The notes: a model not told the origin generated them from the sequence alone. Positions 34,576-43,440 are shown, numbered from the stretch's first letter. The stretch: 52,891 nucleotides of DNA from Streptomyces sp. DH24 (GCF_029813775.1 NZ_JARVKW010000048.1:1-52891), one strand, 5' to 3'. A program made the numbers and translations.

Positions 34576-34794
34576 CGCGCCGCTCCGGGCCCGCGTGCCC
34601 GGTCGCCCCGGGAACGGGGTGGTCCATCGAGCCCCAGGACTACGGCGGTTCGTCACCGTGTCGTCGACACCACCCCCGGCGTCACGGCGACACGGCGACA
34701 CGGCGACGGACCGCCGCAGCCCTGTCCGGACCGGCGATCAGGCGTACCGTAAATCCCGACAGATCCGAAATGACCAAACACGTCGGGGGTACGG

Positions 34795-36498
34795 ATGCTC
34801 AGGGTCAGCGTCGTGGTGCCTGTCTACAACGCGGGCACGTATCTGGACCGTTGCGCGCCGTCCCTCCTCGGCCAGACGCTGGGCCGGGACGCGTACGAGG
34901 TGATCTACGTCGACGACGGCTCCACGGACGACTCGCCCGAGCGCCTGGCCCGCCTGGCGTCCCGGCACCCGCACGTCCGCGTGATCACCCAGGAGAACTC
35001 CGGCTGGCCGGGCAGGCCCCGCAACGTCGGCGTCCGCGCGGCCCGCGGCGAGTACGTCCAATTCGTGGACCAGGACGACGAGTTGATGCCCGAGGCCCTG
35101 CAACGCCTCTACGACCTGGCCGTCCGCAACGACTCGGACATCGTCCTCGGCAAGGTCACCGGCACGATGCAGGGCCCGAGCAGCGTCTTCAAGCACACCG
35201 TGGACCAGTGCACGGCGGCGGACGCGCCGCTCTTCGAGACGCTGACCCCGCACAAGATGTTCCGCCGCGAGTTCCTGCTCTCCCACGGCATCGAGTTCCC
35301 CGAGGGCAGGGTGCGCCTGGAGGACCAGGTGTTCATGGCCAGGGCGTACGTGCGGGCGAAGCGCGTGTCGATCCTCGGTGACTACCCCTGCTACGTCTGG
35401 AACCGCCGCGAGGACGGCGGCAACACCAGCGCCGGCGCGACCCTGCCGGAGACGTACTACGCCCACCTGCGCACCGTCGTGGACGCCATCAAGGAGGGCA
35501 CGGACCCCGGCCCCCTCCAGGACCACCTGCTGCGCCGCTCCTACCGCGTCGAACTCCTGCGCCCGGTCAGCGAACCCCGCATCCTCCAGCGCACGGGCGA
35601 CCACCTCCGGCGCTACTTCGAGACCGTCCGCCGCATGGCCCTGGACGCCTACCCGCCGGGCGTCCGGGACGGCCTCCCGGCGATCACGCGCCTGCGGGGG
35701 AAGCTCCTGGAGGACGGCAACCTGGACTCCCTCCTCGAACTGGCCCGCAGAGTCCGGCAGATCAAGCCCGAGGTGACGGTCGAGGACGTCCACTGGCACA
35801 AGGGCAGACTCCTGATCACCACCCGGACCGGCATGATCCGCCCCGACGGCGAACCCCTGACCCTCGTGGACCACCACGGCCGCCTCCTCCTGGACCCCGA
35901 CCTGCTGGCCGGCATCAAGGGCGCCGAGAACTGGGAGGCCCCGCACCCGTTCGCCTACGCCCACGGAGAACTGCTCGTCCACGACACGACCCGCGACGAG
36001 TGGTGGTTCCCGCCCGGCGACCTGGCCCCGCGCACCGAGCCCCTGGGCGACGGCCGCCACCGGGTGGTCCTGGCCGGCCGGTCGACCCTGGACCCGGAAA
36101 CCCTGCGGGGCAACACCCCCATGCTCCCCGGCACCCACCTGGTCTGGTCCTACGCCCAACTCCTCGGCGTGGGCCGCCGCTCCCGCCTGGCGAACCCGGC
36201 CCGCCCGCACATCCCCGCGACGGTGTCCGGCACCCCGCCCCGCCTGGTGGCCCCGGCCTGGACGACCCGCGACGCCCAACTCCGCGCCGCGGTGGCCCCA
36301 CCCGGCAGCGCCACCATCGCCAAGCGAGTCCTCCTGCACGCGACATCGTCACCCCGCGTCCGCACCACGGCCCGCGACACCCTGAACCACCTTCCGCCGG
36401 GGGTGCGACGCAGGATGCGGGCGGTGTTGCGGGGGGTGGATCCTTGGGCTGGGGGTGCTGGGGGTTCTGGGGGTGCCGGGGGTTCGGTGGGTTCGTAG
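34795..36498 (+). CDS. family 2 glycosyltransferase
   Basis: A 567-residue cytoplasmic enzyme. Residues 1-110 are a GT-A domain: VVVPVYNAGTYLDRC, then YVDDGSTDDSPERL and VQFVDQDDEL (the DxD-like metal site). EGRVRLEDQVFMARAYV (ED catalytic motif) follows. The C-terminal 250 residues are a separate domain like those of teichoic-acid-type or capsule transferases. The likely role is making a cell-wall or surface glycan; the substrate is unknown. Codon use matches the chromosome. The final 20 residues (WAGGAGGSGGAGGSVGS) are a Gly/Ser tail at the border of the accessory region. It stands alone, with no other glycan genes nearby. Confidence 0.87.
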   Translation: MLRVSVVVPVYNAGTYLDRCAPSLLGQTLGRDAYEVIYVDDGSTDDSPERLARLASRHPHVRVITQENSGWPGRPRNVGVRAARGEYVQFVDQDDELMPEALQRLYDLAVRNDSDIVLGKVTGTMQGPSSVFKHTVDQCTAADAPLFETLTPHKMFRREFLLSHGIEFPEGRVRLEDQVFMARAYVRAKRVSILGDYPCYVWNRREDGGNTSAGATLPETYYAHLRTVVDAIKEGTDPGPLQDHLLRRSYRVELLRPVSEPRILQRTGDHLRRYFETVRRMALDAYPPGVRDGLPAITRLRGKLLEDGNLDSLLELARRVRQIKPEVTVEDVHWHKGRLLITTRTGMIRPDGEPLTLVDHHGRLLLDPDLLAGIKGAENWEAPHPFAYAHGELLVHDTTRDEWWFPPGDLAPRTEPLGDGRHRVVLAGRSTLDPETLRGNTPMLPGTHLVWSYAQLLGVGRRSRLANPARPHIPATVSGTPPRLVAPAWTTRDAQLRAAVAPPGSATIAKRVLLHATSSPRVRTTARDTLNHLPPGVRRRMRAVLRGVDPWAGGAGGSGGAGGSVGS

Positions 36499-36514
36499 GG
36501 GCGGGGGTGCGGGG

Positions 36515-36727
36515 TACGGCAGGGCGGCCTTCGCCGGGGAGTGCCGCGGCTGCCCGCTGGTGGAGGTGTGCGGCGGCGGCTACCTCCCGCACCGGTTCAG
36601 CACGGCGAACGGGTACCGGAACCCGTCCGTCTACTGCGCGGATCTGGCGTATCTCATCGAGCACGTACAGGGTTCTCTACGACAGCACGGCTGGACCCTC
36701 GGCGCTTCCGCGCCCGCCACCCAGTGA
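36515..36727 (+). pseudogene. C-terminal remnant of an FxsB-like radical SAM/SPASM maturase
   Basis: This frame reads GYGRAAFAGECRGCPLVEVCGGGYLPHRF, then NGYRNPSVYCADLAYLIEHVQ. It is the auxiliary iron-sulfur (SPASM) end of FxsB-type maturases, which act on FxSxx-COOH peptides. The radical SAM core and everything before it are absent. The upstream sequence in this frame belongs to the glycosyltransferase gene end. The preceding short in-frame ATG at 36455 has no ribosome site. I treat it as a relic, probably left by a deletion that joined it to the glycosyltransferase. Confidence 0.72.
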
Positions 36728-36772
36728 CCCGAGCTGCCCGACACCACCGCGAACGACAGGAACTGCACGCCG

Positions 36773-37096
36773 ATGACCGTGACGATCCGGCCGGCCGAGA
36801 AGAACGACGTCCAGGCCGTGGCCGGACTGATCGAGGAGATCGAGCGCTTCTACGGCACGGCCGAATCCGACATCCAGCCGCCCGACGAACGCCTGGCACA
36901 GGTCGAGGAGGCCCTGTTCGGCACGCCGCCGCTGGCCTCCGCACTCGTCGTGGAGGACGAGCTCAAGGAGCTCTACGTCCGCGACCCTCTCCGCCGCCAG
37001 GGCACCGGCCCCCGCCTCATGGACGAGCTGCGCGCCGTCGCCGCGGCGGGCGTGCTCCGGCGCACTGCTCAGGACGGTCACCGAAGGGGCCCGTGA
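36773..37096 (+). pseudogene. GNAT acetyltransferase with internal deletion and lost C-terminus
   Basis: It starts normally (MTVTIRPAEKNDVQAVAGLIEE), like family members I recall, and continues to GTPPLASALVVED. It then jumps to LKELYVRDPLRRQGTGPRLMDELR, so the central strands with the usual WP..STHS-type segment are missing (about 25 residues). After DELRAVAAA the sequence is no longer GNAT-like and stops. The acetyl-CoA loop (RRQGTGPRLM) is partly kept. A functional enzyme is unlikely. It sits 45 bp after the FxsB relic at the edge of the lower-G+C region. Confidence 0.65.
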
Positions 37097-37209
37097 ACTG
37101 GCGTGAGCGGCGTGAGGTGGCGGGGCGGGGCCCTGGGCCCTCAACCCTTGATTCCGTACGGAGTGCACGGGGCCCCACGTTTTCCAAGAAGGAAGGGCCG
37201 CGCCGGCTG

Positions 37210-37428
37210 TTACCGCGGCGGTTCCCCAGCCAGGGCCCCGCGCTGTACGGCGTCTATCAGCGCCAACCAAGGCTCATCAGCGATGGTCAGGGTCGCTCCC
37301 TTCCGCTGTTTGGAGTCGCGGATCAGAACTCCGGCTTCGACCCGCGCGCACTCCACGCACTCCGTGCCGCTTCCGCCGCTGTAGGAGGACTTGAACCACT
37401 GAAGTCTCGAAGGCGCCGTCATGATCAC
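37210..37428 (-). CDS. DUF397 protein, partner of the upstream HTH regulator
   Basis: A 72-residue DUF397 protein. The diagnostic pattern is LQWFKSSYSGGSGTECVECA, then VLIRDSKQRKGATLTI and W-x-AL-IDAVQRG. It starts with a GTG that overlaps the HTH gene stop by 4 bp (GTGA), so the two are translationally coupled; ATG 37422 is an alternative start. In Streptomyces such HTH-DUF397 pairs act as regulator and small partner and are sometimes described as toxin-antitoxin-like. The Cys pair (CVEC) may bind metal. It sits beside a HATPase gene, the standard neighbourhood. Confidence 0.88.
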   Translation of the reverse strand: MIMTAPSRLQWFKSSYSGGSGTECVECARVEAGVLIRDSKQRKGATLTIADEPWLALIDAVQRGALAGEPPR

Positions 37429-38267
37429 TCCCTGCTTACCCGGTGGATGAGCTCCGTCGATGACTCGAAGTCGAGTGCCTGCGCGCTCAAGTACTCGAAC
37501 GCCAATCTATAGCGCTCCAGTTCCTGCTTCTTCTCCATGAACACGCTCCCCCCGAGTAGATCGACGTACACGACATCGAGCTCGCGGGCGGGGCCACGCA
37601 ACACTACGAAGCTCCCAACGGCCGCTGCGTGTGCGCCTTTTGAGAAGGGCAAGACCTGAATGGTTACGTTGGGGCGCTGTGCCAGGGTCAGTAGGCGTTC
37701 GAGTTGTTCCTTCATCACGACTTGACCACCGACTTGACGCCTAAGAGCCGCCTCGTCGATCACGCACCAGATGTGCGGTGGCTCATCGCGGTCGAGGAGC
37801 TCTTGCCGCTTCATGCGGATGTCGACCATGTGCTGCACCTCCCGCTCTGGGCAGTGCACCTCCGATGCACGATGAACAGCTTCGGCGTAGGCCCGCGTCT
37901 GGAGGAGGCCGGGAATGTACATGCACGCGTAGTGATCTTCGCGAACGACCTCATCCTCAAGCGTGAGCATCAGGTTCATTGATTCTGGGATGGGATCGGC
38001 AAGTGAACGCCACCATCCTTGGATCTTCGCGCCCTTGGCCAACTCAACCAGAGCGAGGCGCTCCTCGTCCGACGCGTCGTACTCACGGCAGAGGGCGTCG
38101 ACCGCCGGCCACTTGACTGTGCCCTCCTTGGTCTCGTAGCGGCTGAGCGTCGCTTTCGAGATGCCTACACGGGTACCGGCCTCCTCCAGGGTGAGGCCTT
38201 TGCGTTCGCGGAGTCGACGCAGGTCGGCCCCCAGTTGTCGGCGGCGGGTGGTGGGACCAACTGCCAT
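37425..38267 (-). CDS. Scr1-like helix-turn-helix regulator (XRE + DUF5753)
   Basis: A 280-residue DNA-binding protein. Residues 10-65 form an XRE-type helix-turn-helix (LGADLRRLRERKGLTLEEAGTRVGISKATLSRYE). Residues 95-270 form the DUF5753-type domain, with CMYIPGLLQTRAYAEAV and VTIQVLPFSKGAHAA as conserved segments. The gene is followed by its DUF397 partner with a 4-bp overlap. It is divergent from a HATPase gene across 200 bp, which contains a candidate operator. Such triads are abundant in Streptomyces and control development or antibiotic genes; the target here is unknown. Codon use is less G+C-biased than the chromosome on either side. Confidence 0.9.
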   Translation of the reverse strand: MAVGPTTRRRQLGADLRRLRERKGLTLEEAGTRVGISKATLSRYETKEGTVKWPAVDALCREYDASDEERLALVELAKGAKIQGWWRSLADPIPESMNLMLTLEDEVVREDHYACMYIPGLLQTRAYAEAVHRASEVHCPEREVQHMVDIRMKRQELLDRDEPPHIWCVIDEAALRRQVGGQVVMKEQLERLLTLAQRPNVTIQVLPFSKGAHAAAVGSFVVLRGPARELDVVYVDLLGGSVFMEKKQELERYRLAFEYLSAQALDFESSTELIHRVSRE

Positions 38268-38378
38268 AGAAACAGTCCTTCCTCTTGAACCATCAGATCG
38301 TCAGTCAAGCTGGGTGGGACGGCAACGCAGCGTGCGCCGGGGGCGCTCGGCCGCCTGCCGCGCTTCCAGGGAAGTGCT

Positions 38379-38405
38379 GTGAGAGTTCCATTTTGAGAGT
38401 TTCAC
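38379..38405. promoter_or_regulatory. candidate operator between HTH and HATPase genes
   Basis: GAGAGTT is repeated at 38381-38387 and 38395-38401, 14 bp apart, inside GTGA...TCAC (38379-38405). The direct repeat and the flanking palindrome lie in the divergent promoter region and are a plausible site for the HTH protein. Confidence 0.45.
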
Positions 38406-38467
38406 TGCAACGCTATGTGTGTAATCCACTTCCGACAGCAATCAGTACCGCATCCAGGAGTTGAGCC

Positions 38468-39127
38468 GTGGACTGTGCCGCCTACAAGCCCAGGGGCCGT
38501 TGGGAGTTGGCGTTCGCCGCCCAGCCGGAGGAAGTAGCGGTCGCTCGGCGGCTGGTACGTGCGCACCTGGGCGGCTGGGGGCTCCCTGAACTGGTCGACG
38601 CAGCGGAACTGTGCGTCAGTGAGCTGGTCTCCAACGTCGTCACGCATGTCGGTCATGGCGCCCCGGTCAGCCTTGTTGTGTCCGAGGTTGGCGGCCGTCT
38701 GCGGATCGAGGTGCGCGACCCTGACACACGCGCCCTACCCACTCTGGTGAACGCGGGCGACGATGCCGAAGTGGGCCGTGGCATGGCATTGGTCGATGCC
38801 CTCACAGAGTGTTGGGGCATCCGGATGGAGCCCGACGGCAAGGTGACGTGGTGCGAGTTGGCGGGCCCGTTTCCGGCCAACGAGCATGGGCAACGTGCAT
38901 GTGTAACGAAAGCGACGCCGCTTCTCAGCTGCTACGGCAACGACCAACTTGTCAGCTCGCCCCAACGGAGCCGGTTGGCTGCGGTGGTGACAGAAGCTGC
39001 TGTGATCGACGTTATCGCAGCCCTACTGCACTGGCTGAGGGCTCACGGCCATGACGCGGACGAGGTGCTTGATCGAGCGCAGACTCGCTTTGAGGCCCAG
39101 TTCACCGTGGCAGGCGACTCGCCGTGA
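38468..39127 (+). CDS. ATP-binding protein (RsbW/HATPase-like)
   Basis: A 219-residue GHKL-fold protein. Residues 20-125 contain AARRLVRAHLGGWGLPELVDAAELCVSELVSNVVTHVG (N box), DPDTRALP and EVGRGMALVDALTECWGI (G1-like). These are the marks of the RsbW-type anti-sigma or histidine-kinase-like ATPase family. Residues 135-219 have no clear homology. The GTG at 38468 follows AGGAG with 8-nt spacing. It is divergent from the HTH/DUF397 pair, and its 3' end is only 3 bp from the convergent helicase gene. It may be a kinase for a regulatory protein, but no target is adjacent. Confidence 0.85.
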   Translation: MDCAAYKPRGRWELAFAAQPEEVAVARRLVRAHLGGWGLPELVDAAELCVSELVSNVVTHVGHGAPVSLVVSEVGGRLRIEVRDPDTRALPTLVNAGDDAEVGRGMALVDALTECWGIRMEPDGKVTWCELAGPFPANEHGQRACVTKATPLLSCYGNDQLVSSPQRSRLAAVVTEAAVIDVIAALLHWLRAHGHDADEVLDRAQTRFEAQFTVAGDSP

Positions 39128-39130
39128 ATG

Positions 39131-42100
39131 TCAGCTCGCTGCCGAGGAGTACGTCCATACGTCGGCCGGAAGCGGGTGCTTCAGCCGCCAGGTGATGGCC
39201 ATGGGCTTGCTGCCCTTGTGGGTGACGTACTCCGCTGGGCCAAGCAGCATCCAGGGCTGGGCTCCGCCGATGTCCGTGGTCTTGTAGCGGCGGACGAATA
39301 GCAGTACGTGGCTGCCCTGGGCGACATGGTGCTGATAGCGCAACCCAGTGGTGGACGCCTCCCCGGTCTGGTTCTGGGACTCCCAGTGGAAGAGGGTCTC
39401 GCTCAGTGCGTAGTCGTGGTAGCGGGTCTGGGGGGAGAAGTCCTTCTCGTCCTTCTCCAGAGTGATGAGGAGCGCGTCGGTCTTGATGGACTCGCACCAC
39501 TTGACGCCCTCACGGAAATCACCGGGCATAAAGCCGCCGACGTCGGCCTGGCAAAGGGCGGGGAGGATCTCTTCGCGGCTGTAAGACGCATGCACAGTCA
39601 AGGGAAGGCCACGGTCGCCGCCAACGCCGAGGAGCGCAATGGGGACGTGTTCGGTGTGGGCGAGGTTGTAGGCCAATACCTGGCGCAGCTCGCTGCGGAA
39701 CGCGTCCTGCTGTCGCAGCGCAGCAAACCCTGCCTCGTAGCTCGCAAAGCCCTTCCGCGTGACACCACCCAGCGGCCACAGCTGGAAAAAGAGCATGCGT
39801 GCGTACGCCTTCCCCTGCTCGTCCAACTCGCTGTAGGCGGGGGCGTCGTCTTCCAGCATGCGCGTGTACGCAGCTACCCGCAGCGGGTCGTCTACGTGGA
39901 GGAAGGCCGAGATCCGTTTGAGGAGGGCAGCTTCGCCTTCGGGCGCTTCTCCAGAGAGCAAGCTCGCGCGGCGCAGGAGGCCCGTCCAGGAGTTGCCGTT
40001 ACCGCGGTAGAGCTCCTTGATCTCCCGCCTGCTCTCCTCCAAGTAACGGGAGAGCTGCGGCTCTGCGTAGGCAGCCACTTCCCGGGCCAGCGTGATGACG
40101 TTCACGCTGAGCTGGTCCTTGATGTTGGCGATGATGGTCTTCTTGGCCTTCTCCTCCAGGATGATTTCGCACCCGGAGGGGAGCTGCGGAAAGTCGTGCT
40201 CGATGTGGTCGAGCAGTCTCTTGCGCGTCAGGTTCGTCAGCGCGCGGAACTGGTTCTCGAAACGGAACTCCTTGCGGTGCTGGCCGATGAAATCCAGAAC
40301 GGTCAGCACGGCCTTGCCTTCGGAGCGCCGGAGTCCTCGGCCGAGCTGTTGCAGGAAGACCGTTGCGCTGGAGGTGGGGCGGAGCAGGAGCAGGGTGTCT
40401 ACGTCGGGGACGTCGAGGCCTTCGTTGAAGAGGTCGACTGAGAAAATCACCTGCAACGCGCCGGACCTCAAGTCCGTCAGGGCCTGGCGGCGCTGATCAG
40501 CCGGAGTTTCACCGGACAGGGCGACAGCCGAGAACCCGGCCGCACGGAAGGACTCCGCCATAAAGTGCGCGTGCGCGACCGAGACGCAGAAGCCCAACGC
40601 GCGCATCCGGCTCGGATCGGAGACCTTTTCCTCAACTGCCTTCACCACGAGGGCTGCTCGTACTTTGTTGCCTGTCAGGACGTTGCTCAGAGAGCTTGTG
40701 TCGTACGCCCCGCGCTTCCACTCCACCGCGCTCAGGTCGGTGTTATCGCTGATGCCGAAGTAGTGGAAAGGAGATAGGAGCTCATTCTCCAAGGCCTCCC
40801 ACAACCGCATCTCGGCAGCGATGCGCCCGTCGAAGAACTCGTCCTGGATGTTCTTGCCGTCCATGCGCTCCGGCGTCGCTGTCAGCCCGAGCAACTCCAG
40901 CGGCTGGAAGCGATCGATGATTTTCTGATACGTCGGCGACGTTCCGTGGTGGAACTCGTCGATCACGATGACGTCGAAGTGGTCGGGAGCAAGGCGATCA
41001 AGCGCACGCGCGTTGAGCGACTGCACGCTGGCGAAGACATGCGTCCAGCGCTCAGGGATCTCTCCACTGTGCAGGGACTCTCCGAAGTTCGCGTCGACCA
41101 AGACGTCCTGGTAGGTCCGCAAGGACTGTTGCAGGATTTCCTTGCGGTGAGCGACGAACAGGAGGCGTAGGTCGCGACCGTGCTTGTGGCGCAGGTGTTT
41201 GTAGTCGAGTGCTGCCATCACGGTCTTGCCTGTCCCGGTCGCCGCTACCAGGAGGTTGCGGTGCCGGTCGTGAACCTCGCGCTCCACATCAAGTCTTTCC
41301 AGCATGTCGCGCTGGTGTGGATACGGCCGGACCTCTAGGCCGGAAAGTGTGATGGGGCGATGGGCGGTCGGGGTGGAGGACACCCCGCCGGCCACTGCCA
41401 ATGCTTCCTGGAGTCGGCTGCCGTCCACGGCGGGGTCGTAGGCCTCAAAGGACGGGTCGCTCCAGTACGCCTCGAAGGTCGCCTCGAACTTCCGCAGAAC
41501 GTCAGGTGTGGCCACGGAAGAGAGACGGACGTTCCACTCAAGGCCGTCCAGCAGTGCCGCCTTCGAAAGGTTGGAACTGCCGACGTACGCAGTGTCGTAG
41601 CCGGTGTTCCTGCGGAATAGCCATGCCTTGGCGTGCAGGCGGGTTGAGCGCGTCTCGTAGCTGACCTTTACGTCGGCATGGAACTCCCGCACCAAGCGGT
41701 CCAGTGCGCGTCGCTCGGTGGCGCCGATGTAGGTCGTGGTGAGGACGCGTATCGGCACCCCTCGGTCATGGGCGGCCTGCAAGGAACGCTCGATGATGCG
41801 CAGGCCGTGCCACTTCACGAAGGCGCAGAGGAGGTCGACGCGGTCGGCGGTCGCGAGCTCGGTACGCAGTTCGAAGCCGAGGCTTGGGTCTTCCGGGGAG
41901 TTGGTGATGAGGGCGGTGTCCGACAAGGGGATGCCAGGTCGGACGGCGAAGACGCCCGGCGCTTCTTGGCGCGTCAGTGCGAGGAGCTGGCGGGGACCGT
42001 CAGCGACGAGATCTACCCACTCTTGCGCCCCCTCTAGCGTGCTGATGGATTCCAAGATGTGGTTTGCCGCGTGCACACGATCCTCGGCGGGGAGATTCCG

Positions 42101-42289
42101 TAGGACGCGGCTGACCGTGCGCGATACGTGCCGGGCGAGCACATGAGGGACTGACTCAGGGCCGACTGCGTCATGCACCGGATGCCACCCGAGCTCGGAG
42201 AGCTGCTCCAGCTTCTGCTCGAAACGGAGCGTGATGAGCTGTTCGTACAGGCCAGCAGCAGGTTGGGCCAGCTCCTCCGGCTCAGACAC
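39131..42289 (-). CDS. PLD-like nuclease/DEAD-box helicase/DUF3427 fusion protein
   Basis: A 1052-residue multidomain protein, probably a DNA-acting defence enzyme. The N-terminal part (residues 145-280) is a phospholipase D-like nuclease half with H219-A-K221 and GSSN at 237-240. A superfamily 2 helicase follows: Walker A AATGTGKT at 349-356, DEFH at 444-447, TATPER at 470-475 and QQLGRGLRR at 647-655. The last 300 residues are DUF3427. Such fusions are found in defence islands, but I know no settled function. The GTG at 42289 follows AAGGAG. It is divergent from the SRA-HNH endonuclease, so the two may be a restriction pair. Third-position G+C is lower than in the surrounding chromosome. 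Confidence 0.88.
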   Translation of the reverse strand: MSEPEELAQPAAGLYEQLITLRFEQKLEQLSELGWHPVHDAVGPESVPHVLARHVSRTVSRVLRNLPAEDRVHAANHILESISTLEGAQEWVDLVADGPRQLLALTRQEAPGVFAVRPGIPLSDTALITNSPEDPSLGFELRTELATADRVDLLCAFVKWHGLRIIERSLQAAHDRGVPIRVLTTTYIGATERRALDRLVREFHADVKVSYETRSTRLHAKAWLFRRNTGYDTAYVGSSNLSKAALLDGLEWNVRLSSVATPDVLRKFEATFEAYWSDPSFEAYDPAVDGSRLQEALAVAGGVSSTPTAHRPITLSGLEVRPYPHQRDMLERLDVEREVHDRHRNLLVAATGTGKTVMAALDYKHLRHKHGRDLRLLFVAHRKEILQQSLRTYQDVLVDANFGESLHSGEIPERWTHVFASVQSLNARALDRLAPDHFDVIVIDEFHHGTSPTYQKIIDRFQPLELLGLTATPERMDGKNIQDEFFDGRIAAEMRLWEALENELLSPFHYFGISDNTDLSAVEWKRGAYDTSSLSNVLTGNKVRAALVVKAVEEKVSDPSRMRALGFCVSVAHAHFMAESFRAAGFSAVALSGETPADQRRQALTDLRSGALQVIFSVDLFNEGLDVPDVDTLLLLRPTSSATVFLQQLGRGLRRSEGKAVLTVLDFIGQHRKEFRFENQFRALTNLTRKRLLDHIEHDFPQLPSGCEIILEEKAKKTIIANIKDQLSVNVITLAREVAAYAEPQLSRYLEESRREIKELYRGNGNSWTGLLRRASLLSGEAPEGEAALLKRISAFLHVDDPLRVAAYTRMLEDDAPAYSELDEQGKAYARMLFFQLWPLGGVTRKGFASYEAGFAALRQQDAFRSELRQVLAYNLAHTEHVPIALLGVGGDRGLPLTVHASYSREEILPALCQADVGGFMPGDFREGVKWCESIKTDALLITLEKDEKDFSPQTRYHDYALSETLFHWESQNQTGEASTTGLRYQHHVAQGSHVLLFVRRYKTTDIGGAQPWMLLGPAEYVTHKGSKPMAITWRLKHPLPADVWTYSSAAS

Positions 42290-42413
42290 TCAGGCTCCTT
42301 CGATCGCTCTGGCAGCTGCGTTCATATGTAACAGAGACCACTGACAACCATGGGCCGAAGTCGTCCGAGGTGGCGCGTGAGGAGCCCACAACCCGCCGTC
42401 AGCCAAAAGAGGT

Positions 42414-42450
42414 TTGACAGCAATGATCGATCTCGATCAAGTATGGACGC
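42414..42450 (+). promoter_or_regulatory. promoter of the SRA-HNH gene with a perfect palindromic operator
   Basis: TTGACA (42414-42419) is a perfect -35. AAGTAT (42439-42444) is the best -10 at 19-bp spacing and ends 6 nt before the GTG start, suggesting a leaderless mRNA. TGATCGATCTCGATCA (42424-42439) between the boxes is a 7-bp perfect inverted repeat with a 2-bp centre. A protein bound there would block RNA polymerase. Its binding protein is not known. Confidence 0.7.
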
Positions 42451-43440
42451 GTGGAAATCGAACGGGTTGGCGGGCATGTGCGAGGCGTCCCGGTAGGCGC
42501 AGTCTTCGCTGTGCGCAAGGAGGTGCAGAAGGCAAAGCTGCACAGGGATAACCAACGGGGCATCTCGTGGGTTTCAGACGAGGACGGTCTCCAGGTAGGA
42601 GACGCGATCGTCCTCCACGGAGGTTACGAGGACGACCAGGACGAGTGGGAGACGATCCAGTACACGGGGGCCTCACCAAGCAAGGACAGGGACCCGAAGA
42701 CGAAGAAGCTTCTCCGCAGTCAGTCGTGGACCTACCTCGACAACGCCGCGTTGCTGCGGAGCTACCAGCGTGGGTATCACATACGCGTGATCCGCGGGTA
42801 CAAGGGAGATGCTCGCTACTCGCCAAGTAAGGCCGACGGGTATCGATACGACGGCCTGTACAGGATCACAGCTGCTCGTACCGCAACCTCGAAGTCTCCC
42901 GCCCCGGACGGCTCCGAGATTCAGATCTGCCAGTTCGACTTGGAGCGTTTGCCGGAGGACCAGCAGGTCCAGACCGACCTTGAACGCCAGATCATCGACG
43001 CATTGGACGAGTCCGCCGAGCAGCAGGAGAAGTTCCCGCGCTCGCGGAGCGTGCAGGTGCGCCGTCTGGTCCGGGACACGGCCGCAGTGAGGCGAATCAA
43101 AAGCCTCTACGAGGGGGAGTGCCAGCTCTGTGGCCTTCGGCTGGAAGGGCCGGACGGCAAGCCCTACAGCGAGGGCGCGCATATAAGGCCCTTGGGAAAG
43201 CCTCACCACGGCCCTGACGTGGAGCCCAACATCCTTTGCCTCTGCCCGAACTGCCACGTTCGGCTCGACATCGGCGCGGTCGTTGTCGACCACGACTGGT
43301 CGGTCGTCATGCGAGCTGGCCTATTCGGCGCAGGTCTCCGGACAAAGCTCCTGGTGAAAAAGGGGCATCGCGTCCACCCGGAGTACCTGCGCTACCACCG
43401 GGATTACTGGAGTAAGCGCGGGGTGGGCTCAGCGAGTTGA
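42451..43440 (+). CDS. SRA (YDG) domain HNH endonuclease, probable type IV restriction enzyme
   Basis: A 329-residue modification-dependent endonuclease. Residues 1-165 are an SRA/YDG domain (VRGVPVGAVFAVRKEV, DAIVLHGGYEDDQDEW, GYRYDGLYRIT) that flips out and recognises modified cytosine in DNA. Residues 220-285 are an HNH nuclease: C224-Q-L-C227, AHIRPLG, N260 and CPNCH. SRA-HNH enzymes cut DNA carrying 5-methyl- or 5-hydroxymethyl-cytosine, so foreign methylated DNA and some phages would be targets. The GTG start is set by the promoter arrangement; no Shine-Dalgarno is visible. It is divergent from the PLD-helicase gene and the last gene of the accessory region. Confidence 0.92.
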   Translation: MEIERVGGHVRGVPVGAVFAVRKEVQKAKLHRDNQRGISWVSDEDGLQVGDAIVLHGGYEDDQDEWETIQYTGASPSKDRDPKTKKLLRSQSWTYLDNAALLRSYQRGYHIRVIRGYKGDARYSPSKADGYRYDGLYRITAARTATSKSPAPDGSEIQICQFDLERLPEDQQVQTDLERQIIDALDESAEQQEKFPRSRSVQVRRLVRDTAAVRRIKSLYEGECQLCGLRLEGPDGKPYSEGAHIRPLGKPHHGPDVEPNILCLCPNCHVRLDIGAVVVDHDWSVVMRAGLFGAGLRTKLLVKKGHRVHPEYLRYHRDYWSKRGVGSAS

